A stretch of 64,000 nt of DNA. It comes from Paenalicyclobacillus cellulosilyticus. GTDB taxonomy: Bacteria; Bacillota; Bacilli; Alicyclobacillales; Alicyclobacillaceae. The position numbers were made by a program, and so were the translations under genes. The notes under the pieces were generated by a model that had not been told where the DNA came from, did no database searches, and saw only the letters and a list, made by a program, of their open reading frames with translations. Below, piece by piece: positions 36,822 through 43,943 of this stretch (the first letter of the stretch is position 1; the number at the start of each line of letters is the position of its first letter). The stretch covers positions 39,285-103,284 of the forward strand of contig NZ_BMOY01000005.1 of assembly GCF_014647315.1 (NCBI RefSeq), in the 5' to 3' direction.

Positions 36822-37095
36822 TCAGGCAAGGGTTGGTGGGTCGTCGCCGATGGGCTTTGTCAGACGGCCGCCCTTCGTTCGGAACGTGATGGAGGTGCGG
36901 TCCGCCTGGTTCGTTCGGTCTGACTGTACGGGAGACAAGCCGTTTTCTCTCCTGCTTTTCCCCTCCCGACGGGGCGCGGTTTGCCCAACCCCTCATCCTT
37001 CACGATCACGGTACCCGTGTCGATCGACCTCTTCCCGACATGACGCCGCATCAGCCAAGAACCGGCCACCGTAGACGGAACCCCTGAAGGAGGGT

Positions 37096-37848
37096 ATGGC
37101 GTTGGAGAAGGTCATGGACTTGGCCGAGGCGAGATCGGCACGGCGGTTCAAATCCAACCAGGTGCCGCCGGAACTCGACGCGTTGAGCGATGAAGCGTTG
37201 GTCGCCGCGGCGCAGGCAGGCGACGCGGAAGCGCTGTCGTGTATGTTCGCGCGCTACCGGGATTTTATCTGCAGCAAAGCCAGGATGTACTTCCTCGCGG
37301 GCGCCAACTTCGAAGACCTGGTGCAGGAAGCGATGATTGGGTTTTACGAATCCATCCGCGACTACCGCCCGGGTCGCCTGCCGTTCCGCTCCTTCGCCCG
37401 TTTATGCATCACGCGCCAGATCATCGAGGCGGTCAAGGTGTTCAGCAGCCGCAAGCACGCGCCGCTGAACGATGCCCTCTCGCTCGATGCCCCGCTGTGT
37501 CACGACCCGGAGGACGAACGTACCCTGATGGACGTGGTGTACGACACCCGCATGCCGACGCCGGAGGACGCGGTCCTCATCCATGACCCGCGCGCGGCCG
37601 CTTGGACGGATGTCGCCGATCTGTGCGTGTGGCTTGAACAGTCGATGGACGGTATGCTGACCGAGTTGGAGCGCAGGGTTCTGAAACTATTTGTCGAAGG
37701 GTATTCCTATATCGAGATTGCCCAGCAGCTGGGGCGGACCAAGAAATCGGTGGACAACGCGCTGCAGCGGATCAAGCGCAAGCTGCTGGCCTGCTTGTAC
37801 GATGAACCGTCTGCCGGCGGCCGGCATGCCGCCGTGCAGGGCGGATGA
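37096..37848 (+). CDS. SigH-like RNA polymerase sigma factor
   Basis: A 250-residue sigma-70 family protein close to Spo0H/SigH, the transition-state and sporulation sigma factor. Region 2 is present: GDAEALSCMFARYRDFICSK, then FEDLVQEAMIGFYESIRDY and LCITRQIIEAVKVFSSRKHA, as in SigH. Region 4 has LTELERRVLKLFVEGYSYIE and LGRTKKSVDNALQRIKRKL, the -35 recognition helix. The main sigH of bacilli lies beside ribosomal genes, so this is probably a paralogue. AAGGAGGG ends one base before ATG 37096, so TTG 37102 or ATG 37114 may be the true start. The leader is a c-di-GMP riboswitch, which would tie its synthesis to the second messenger. The end overlaps the next gene. Confidence 0.92.
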   Translation: MALEKVMDLAEARSARRFKSNQVPPELDALSDEALVAAAQAGDAEALSCMFARYRDFICSKARMYFLAGANFEDLVQEAMIGFYESIRDYRPGRLPFRSFARLCITRQIIEAVKVFSSRKHAPLNDALSLDAPLCHDPEDERTLMDVVYDTRMPTPEDAVLIHDPRAAAWTDVADLCVWLEQSMDGMLTELERRVLKLFVEGYSYIEIAQQLGRTKKSVDNALQRIKRKLLACLYDEPSAGGRHAAVQGG

Positions 37849-38936
37849 CGGGGGTTGTGCGGATGCAACGGTTGCGGGTGGGGGTCGTCGGACTCGGCGA
37901 GGTCGCGCAGGTCATTCACCTGCCCATCTTGTCGGCGCTCACCGACATGTATGAGGTGACGGCCGTCTGTGACATCTCGCCGAGCCTCGTGGCGTATATG
38001 GCCGAGCGTTACCAGGTGCCCGAGCGGTATCTCGACCTGCACGAACTCGTGCGCTCGCCCAACGTCGACGCGGTGTTTGTGCTCAACAGCGACGAGTATC
38101 ACGCCGAGACCGCCATCGCGGCGCTCGAGGCGGGAAAGCACGTCTTTGTCGAAAAGCCGATGTGTTTGACCCTGGCGGACGCGCGCGCGATGCAGGCGGC
38201 CCGCGACCGGGCCGGGCGGCAGGTGATGGTCGGGTACATGCGGCGGTATGCGCCCGCGTTCATCGCGGCGAAAGAACACCTGCCGCAGCTGGGCGACATC
38301 CGTTACGCCCGCGTGCGCGACATCATCGGCCCGAACCGGTTTTTCATCGACCAGTCGAGCGTGGTGTTCCGGCCGGCGGATATCCCGGAAGACGCCCTTG
38401 TCGATCGCGCCCGGCGCGCGGACGCGATGGCCGTTGCGGCGTTCGGTGCCCGTCTGCCGGCGGAGGTGTACCGGACGTACCGTCAGTTGTGCGGACTGTC
38501 GAGCCACGACCTGTCGGCGATGCGCGAGCTCTTGGGCACGCCGCGGCGGGTGGTTGCGGCGCGCGCTTGGCAGCACGGGACGTACATCGTGGCGTTGTTT
38601 GCCTACGACGGATTTTATGTCACCTTCGAAACCGGTGTCGATGAACAGGGGCGGTTCGACGCCCACATCGAGGTCTACGGAGCGCGCCGTTCCCTGCGCG
38701 TCCAATACAACACCCCGTACATCCGCCACCTGCCGACGACGCTCCATCTCGCCGACACCGACGGGACGACCTACCGCGAGACGGTGGTGCGGCCCACGTT
38801 CGAAGACCCTTATACCTGTGAGCTCAAGGCGTTTTACCGCTGCATCACCGAAGGCCATCCTGTCAAGACCTCCATTGAAGACTCCATCGCAGATTTGGAA
38901 TTGTTTCAGGAGATCATCGCTGCGGTGCGGGTGTGA
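37845..38936 (+). CDS. Gfo/Idh/MocA family oxidoreductase
   Basis: A 363-residue NAD(P)-dependent dehydrogenase of sugars or polyols. The Rossmann motif VGVVGLGEVAQVIHLPIL is at about 11-28, and the family's catalytic GKHVFVEKPMCLTLADA, with the E-K-P triplet, is near 97-113. The C-terminal domain is the usual open sheet. The start at 37845 overlaps the sigma-factor stop (ATGA), so translation is coupled; ATG 37863 is the other option. Being in the same transcript as the riboswitch-sigma gene, it is probably also under c-di-GMP control. Confidence 0.9.
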   Translation: MTGVVRMQRLRVGVVGLGEVAQVIHLPILSALTDMYEVTAVCDISPSLVAYMAERYQVPERYLDLHELVRSPNVDAVFVLNSDEYHAETAIAALEAGKHVFVEKPMCLTLADARAMQAARDRAGRQVMVGYMRRYAPAFIAAKEHLPQLGDIRYARVRDIIGPNRFFIDQSSVVFRPADIPEDALVDRARRADAMAVAAFGARLPAEVYRTYRQLCGLSSHDLSAMRELLGTPRRVVAARAWQHGTYIVALFAYDGFYVTFETGVDEQGRFDAHIEVYGARRSLRVQYNTPYIRHLPTTLHLADTDGTTYRETVVRPTFEDPYTCELKAFYRCITEGHPVKTSIEDSIADLELFQEIIAAVRV

Positions 38937-39021
38937 GGAACCTGTGGATGAGAGTTCCTCAAGGAGGAACAATGGGTGAGACTTGTCATCTTCAGTATCA
39001 GTGTGAGGAAGGAGATGGAGA

Positions 39022-39909
39022 ATGCCAGAAGTTCGATCTGATGTGGAGTCGGAGGTGCGTCGTGTCCACCGATGGAAGTGGTTGGCGCGCGGATGTTTTA
39101 TGGCGTTGGGCGCGGTGCTGGCCGCAGTCGCCTTAGAGATCTTCCTCGTTCCCAACAACATCATCGACGGCGGGATCACCGGCATCGCCATCATTCTGTC
39201 TCACTTCACGCATATGCGCCTCGGGCTGTTTCTGTTTGCCCTCAACCTGCCATTTCTGCTCGTAGGTTATCAACAGATTGGACGGACGTTTGCCGTATCC
39301 ACGTTTTTTTCGATCACGGTCCTCTCTTTCACTGCTTCCTTGTTGGTTCCGGTTCCGGGTTTGACGGACGATCCGCTGCTCGCCGCGGTGTTTGGCGGGA
39401 TTATCCTCGGAGCGGGCGTCGGCCTCATCATCCGGGCCGGCGGTTCATCGGACGGAACGGAAGTGATCGCCATCCTCGTCAATCGAAGCTCGCCTTGGTC
39501 GATAGGGCAGATCGTTATGTTCATCAACGTGTTCATCCTCGGCAGTGCTGGTTTCGTGTTTGGCTGGAACCAAGCGATGTATTCCCTCATCGCGTATTTC
39601 ATCGCCTTTAAAACCATCGACATCGTCACAACAGGATTTGAGGAGACGAAGTCCATCTGGGTGATCAGCGATCGCTACCAGGAGATTGCGGAAGCGATGC
39701 TGCACCGGCTGGGGCGTGGCGTCACCTTGCTGCACGGGGAAGGCGCGTTTACCGGGGATAACAAGAAAGTATTGTTCACCGTGATCACTCGACTCGAAGA
39801 GGCGAAACTCAAGTCGCTCGTCGAAGACATCGATCCCGATGCGTTTCTCGCCATTGCACCCATCGCCGAGGTTCGCGGCGGCCGGTTCAAAAAACGCAAC
39901 ATCCATTGA
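39022..39909 (+). CDS. YitT family (DUF161/DUF2179) membrane protein
   Basis: A 295-residue protein with five or six transmembrane segments (ALGAVLAAVALEIFLVPNNI, the YitT N-domain, and IILGAGVGLIIRAGGSSDGT) and a cytoplasmic DUF2179 domain at the end (RGVTLLHGEGAFTGDNKKVL and so on to residue 285). Function of the family is unknown. AAGGAG lies eight bases before ATG 39022. The 85 bases before it carry two competing hairpins. Confidence 0.93.
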   Translation: MPEVRSDVESEVRRVHRWKWLARGCFMALGAVLAAVALEIFLVPNNIIDGGITGIAIILSHFTHMRLGLFLFALNLPFLLVGYQQIGRTFAVSTFFSITVLSFTASLLVPVPGLTDDPLLAAVFGGIILGAGVGLIIRAGGSSDGTEVIAILVNRSSPWSIGQIVMFINVFILGSAGFVFGWNQAMYSLIAYFIAFKTIDIVTTGFEETKSIWVISDRYQEIAEAMLHRLGRGVTLLHGEGAFTGDNKKVLFTVITRLEEAKLKSLVEDIDPDAFLAIAPIAEVRGGRFKKRNIH

Positions 39910-39914
39910 TAGGT

Positions 39915-39937
39915 AATATCTTCGCGGTGAAGATATT
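39915..39937. promoter_or_regulatory. Probable MarR operator
   Basis: Perfect 9-base inverted repeat AATATCTTC (39915-39923) and GAAGATATT (39929-39937) with a five-base spacer. It is 38 bases before the MarR start and overlaps the -35 region of a promoter whose -10 is TATACT at 39944-39949. This is typical MarR autoregulation. Confidence 0.82.
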
Positions 39938-39975
39938 GTCGGGTATACTTCAAGCCAAGATGGGGGGAGGCGTGT

Positions 39976-40464
39976 ATGGACGCAGGGGAACGGACAGATG
40001 CTTGGGACCGGATTGCCGCCGAGGTGAGCGACCTGTTGCCGTTGCTCGCCGTGAAGCTCCTGCGGTTTGTGCGGGACCTGCCGGGCCGCGGGATGAGCGT
40101 GGCGCAGGCGTTCCTGTTGCACAACCTGCGCCGGCACGGGCCGTGTACGGCGACGGAGATCGGCGAGATGATGGGCATCACCTCCGGACCGGTGACCAAT
40201 CTTACGAAACGGCTGATCGCGCGCGGCTGGGTGGAACGCTATCCGGATGCGCGCGACCGGCGTGTGATGTGGTTCCGGCTGACACCCGCCGGCGAACGGG
40301 TGGCCGAAGCGCTGCGCCAGCGCAGCCAGGCGCGGTGGCGGGAGATTGCCATGCACTTGGGTGAACCGGACGCGGCGGCGGCGGTGCACCTCATGCACCG
40401 GACCATCCTTGTGTTGGACCACATCGCATCCGGCCGACCGGAGGGAGGGAACGAGCTTGTTTAA
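39976..40464 (+). CDS. MarR family transcriptional regulator
   Basis: A 162-residue MarR regulator. The winged helix shows RHGPCTATEIGEMMGITSGP and VTNLTKRLIARGWVERYPDA, ending in the wing DARDRRVMWFRLT. It should repress its own transcript and the MMPL exporter gene that overlaps its last eight bases, lifting repression when a small molecule binds. A perfect palindrome lies in its promoter. GGGGGAGG precedes ATG 39976. Confidence 0.95.
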   Translation: MDAGERTDAWDRIAAEVSDLLPLLAVKLLRFVRDLPGRGMSVAQAFLLHNLRRHGPCTATEIGEMMGITSGPVTNLTKRLIARGWVERYPDARDRRVMWFRLTPAGERVAEALRQRSQARWREIAMHLGEPDAAAAVHLMHRTILVLDHIASGRPEGGNELV

Positions 40465-43400
40465 CGCGTACATCCGCCTGGTGACGCGCTGGGCGTGGGC
40501 AGTGATCGCCGCGTGGCTGGCGCTCGCGGCCGTCGTCGGCTTATGGTTCCCGCGGCTGCCGGAGGTGGTATCTCACCACAAGACGACGTATCTTCCCGAT
40601 TCGTCGCCGGTCATCACGGCGCATGACTTGCTCAACCGGGTCGATCCGGCGCACCAGGCCCAGAGCACGCTCATCGTCGCCATCCGCAATCCGCACGGGT
40701 TGACCGCCGCGGACCATCGTGCGTTCATCGGCGTACTGGAGGACGTAGCCCGTCACCGACAGGCGTACGGTGTCAACTGGGTGGAGCATGCGGAGAACGT
40801 GGCGCAAGATACCGCACAGACGTTCAAGAGCCGTGACGGGACGACCGAGATCGCCTTGTTGGGTTTGCCGTCCGATGTGACGGACCCGCATCTTCCGCAG
40901 ACGTTGGCGCATCTGCGGGCAGCGTTCGCCCGGCATCCGGCGGATGCGCGCATCTATTTCACCGGGGACGTGGCGATTGAAGAAGACGACATCCAACTGT
41001 CGCAGGCGGGGGCGGACCGGACCGCGGTGGTGACGGTGGCGCTGCTCTTGGCCATCCTCCTTGCGGTGTTCAGGTCGTTCGTGGCCCCGCTCGTCACGCT
41101 CTGCGCCATCGGGCTCTCGTATTTCATCTCGGCAGGGTTCGTGGCGTGGGCGGCCGAACACGGCCTGCCGGTGTCCACCTTCACCCAGACGTTCTTGGTC
41201 GCGACCCTGTTCGGCGCCGGAACGGATTACAGCATCATCGTCCTCAACCGTTTCCGGGAGGAACTGACGCGCCAACACAGCCATCGTGAGGCGCTCGCCG
41301 CCGCGGTCGCAGGCGTGGGCAAGACGGTCGTGTTCAGCGCGGCGACGGTGTTTGTGTCGTTCGCGGTGCTGTACTTCGCCCGCTTCGGCTTGTACCGTTC
41401 GTCGGTCGGCGTGGCCATCGGCATTCTGGTCACCTTGTTGATGTGTCTCACGTTTCTGCCGGCGCTCGCCGGCGTGTTCGGCCGCGCGCTGTTTTGGCCG
41501 CGCCAGCCGGCGGTGGGCAGCGAGCATAAGCCGTCGCGGTTCTGGGATTTCACGGGCCGCATCGCCACGCGCTACCCGTGGCGCGTGGTGCTCGCATGCG
41601 TCCTTGTGCTCGCGCCGGTGGCGCTCGCGGCCACCGGTGCCCGCTCCTTCGATCCGATGCAAGACATCCCGGCGGCGCCGTCGGTGCAAGGCTTCCGCCA
41701 GGTGGCCCAGGCGTTCGGCGCCGGCCGCGCGATGCCGGTCCAGATTGCGCTTCAGACTTCGGCTAATCTGCGCTCCCCGCAAGGGATGGCTACCATCGAC
41801 CAGGTGACGCGGTCGTTGGCGGCCGTCTCCGGGGTGGCGGAGGTCGACAGTGCGACGCAGCCGCTCGGCAAACCGGTGGCATGGTTCCATCTGGCGCGCC
41901 AGAACCAAGCGGCGGCGGACGGTTTGACGCACGTGCAGCAAGGGTTGGCCAAGTTGGCGGCCAGCTTGCAGGGCGGTGCGCAAGCGGGGGTCAAAGGAGA
42001 TGAGGGGTTGGCGGCCTTGCGGCGCGGGGCGGACCAGGTGGCAAACGGCGCGGATGCGTTGCGCACGGCGGCGGAAGAGCTCGCGGCAGGCAGCCGACGC
42101 TTGGCAGATGGGGCTTTTGCAGCGGCGTCCGGCGCGGATACGCTGACCAGTGGCCTGCGTCGCTTCACGTCCGCGCTGCAGCAGGAAAACGCCGCGCTCC
42201 AGCAATTGCAGCAGGGCGTGGCGGCGTCTGCCGCCTCCGCGCACCAGGTGGCCGGTCACTTGGCCGGGATGGCGCAAGCCGAGCAGCAGACGGCCGCAGG
42301 GGTCGCGCGGCTCGCGGACGCCCTTGCCGCCTGGGCGGCCGCCCACCCGGACGCAGCGGGCGACCCGGCGTGGCAACAGATCATGGCGTTGGCGAAGCAA
42401 CTGGCTGCCGGCAGCCAGACTGCCGCCGCCTCGGCCAGCGCACTCACCCACGGCGCGCAGTCGCTTGCGGCGGGGATGGATCGGCTCAGCGCAGGGGCGC
42501 AGGCGGCCGGCGGCGGCATGGCCCGGTTGTCCAGCACGTCCGCCCAATTGGCGACAGGGGCGGCACAGGTGGCGGGCGGGACAGCCCAGGTGGCGTCCGG
42601 TGCGGAGGCATGGGCGTCCGGCGCGGCGAAGACGGCCCTGGGCGCAGGTGTGCTTGCGGCCGGCAGCCGGCGTGTCGCCGCCGGACTGGCGCAGTATGAA
42701 GCGTCCGCCGGGCCGCTCACGAGCGGGCTTTCCGCCGCTGGTGCGGCCGCGCGGCAGCTTGGCGCCGGCGTCGGTCAGGTGGCGTCGTACTTGCGCAGCA
42801 CCGCCCGCGCGCAGCAGGATGGAGACCCGGGTTTCTACGTGTCCCAGGACACCCTGGACCACAACCCGGGCGTGCGGCGGGCGATGGACGCCTACATTTC
42901 GCCGGACGGGCACATCGCGAAATTCACGGTGGTGTTGAGCGAAAATCCTTATTCGGCGCAGGCCATCGCCAAGATCCCGAACATCCGTCAGGCTGTCGAA
43001 AGTGGCCTGGCTGTCAGCCCCATCCGGCACGGCCGGGTGTACGTGGGCGGAACCACCGCGCTGCAGGCCGAGATGAACCGGTTGTCCGGAGGGGATTTGT
43101 TGCGGTCGCTGTCCATCGTCTTCGCCGCCATCTTCCTGCTTTTGGCCGCCATGCTGCGCTCGTTGCTTGCGCCGTTCTACATCCTGGTGTCGCTCGCGGG
43201 GACGTACTACGTCACCATCGCCGTGGTGGAACAACTGGCCACGCGCTGGTTTGGCCACCCCGCCATCGGCTGGTCCGTTCCGTTTTTCGCGTTCCTGCTG
43301 CTCGTGGCGCTCGGGGTGGATTACAGCATCTTCCTGATGGCGCGGTTTGACGAAGAGATGCGCCGCGGCTTATCCCCGCTCGCCGCGATGCGCGAGAGCA

Positions 43401-43675
43401 TGCGGCGGATGGGCGGGGTCATCCTGTCGGCGGCCGTGATCATGGCGGGGACGTTCGGTTCCCTGTTGGTCACCGGGATCGCCAGCATCGAAGAGATTGG
43501 GTTGTCGGTGGTCGTCGGGCTGTTTGTGTACACCGCCGTGGCGCTCGCCTGGTTCGTCCCGGCGTGCGCGGCGGTCATCGGGCGCGGCCATGGTTGGCCG
43601 TTCCAGGTGCAACCGGCCGCTGAGCCGCCCCATCCCTCGCCGCCTGCCCCCACGCCTGCGTCTGAACTGACATGA
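40457..43675 (+). CDS. MMPL-type RND transporter with long helical repeat domain
   Basis: A 1072-residue membrane exporter. The N-terminus TRWAWAVIAAWLALAAVVGL is the first of about 12 membrane segments; the first MMPL block ends with GAGTDYSIIVLNRFREEL and the second with LGVDYSIFLMARFDEEM, the paired GxxxDY proton-relay motifs. Between them, residues 500-800 form a long alanine-rich helical region with repeats such as AAGSRRLADGAFAAASGADT, like the YhgE/Pip extensions seen in other Bacillota MMPL proteins. TTG 40457 is the start because GAGGGAGGG is seven bases before it, overlapping marR by eight bases. The substrate is unknown; lipids, antibiotics or peptides are all possible. Confidence 0.93.
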   Translation: MFNAYIRLVTRWAWAVIAAWLALAAVVGLWFPRLPEVVSHHKTTYLPDSSPVITAHDLLNRVDPAHQAQSTLIVAIRNPHGLTAADHRAFIGVLEDVARHRQAYGVNWVEHAENVAQDTAQTFKSRDGTTEIALLGLPSDVTDPHLPQTLAHLRAAFARHPADARIYFTGDVAIEEDDIQLSQAGADRTAVVTVALLLAILLAVFRSFVAPLVTLCAIGLSYFISAGFVAWAAEHGLPVSTFTQTFLVATLFGAGTDYSIIVLNRFREELTRQHSHREALAAAVAGVGKTVVFSAATVFVSFAVLYFARFGLYRSSVGVAIGILVTLLMCLTFLPALAGVFGRALFWPRQPAVGSEHKPSRFWDFTGRIATRYPWRVVLACVLVLAPVALAATGARSFDPMQDIPAAPSVQGFRQVAQAFGAGRAMPVQIALQTSANLRSPQGMATIDQVTRSLAAVSGVAEVDSATQPLGKPVAWFHLARQNQAAADGLTHVQQGLAKLAASLQGGAQAGVKGDEGLAALRRGADQVANGADALRTAAEELAAGSRRLADGAFAAASGADTLTSGLRRFTSALQQENAALQQLQQGVAASAASAHQVAGHLAGMAQAEQQTAAGVARLADALAAWAAAHPDAAGDPAWQQIMALAKQLAAGSQTAAASASALTHGAQSLAAGMDRLSAGAQAAGGGMARLSSTSAQLATGAAQVAGGTAQVASGAEAWASGAAKTALGAGVLAAGSRRVAAGLAQYEASAGPLTSGLSAAGAAARQLGAGVGQVASYLRSTARAQQDGDPGFYVSQDTLDHNPGVRRAMDAYISPDGHIAKFTVVLSENPYSAQAIAKIPNIRQAVESGLAVSPIRHGRVYVGGTTALQAEMNRLSGGDLLRSLSIVFAAIFLLLAAMLRSLLAPFYILVSLAGTYYVTIAVVEQLATRWFGHPAIGWSVPFFAFLLLVALGVDYSIFLMARFDEEMRRGLSPLAAMRESMRRMGGVILSAAVIMAGTFGSLLVTGIASIEEIGLSVVVGLFVYTAVALAWFVPACAAVIGRGHGWPFQVQPAAEPPHPSPPAPTPASELT

Positions 43676-43692
43676 CCGTCTCCGCATGCGAC

Positions 43693-43715
43693 GGCCCGCG
43701 GCTCGCCCGCGGGCC
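43693..43715 (+). terminator. GC-rich stem-loop after the MMPL gene
   Basis: GGCCCGCG (43693-43700) pairs with CGCGGGCC (43708-43715), loop seven bases, 18 bases after the stop. No T tract follows, so termination would be weak or Rho-dependent. The remainder of this 268-base gap carries a TATAAT at 43820-43825, probably the -10 of the mannosidase promoter. Confidence 0.5.
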
Positions 43716-43943
43716 TGGGCCGCGGCTTGGCCTGACCAGACTTGTCCGGAACGGCTGTCCTGATGGGCAGGGATGTGAAGAAAGTGGGATTTGGACTATG
43801 AATCCGGTTTCGATCGCGGTATAATTCACTGCGAATTTGGCTCGAGCTGTCAAGACAGCCAACCGGCGAATCTGGGCTTGCCGCTCCATCCACCGGCGCA
43901 TCGGGTGTCCCGCGCGGGGAAGGCGGCACGTGAGGAGGACAGC

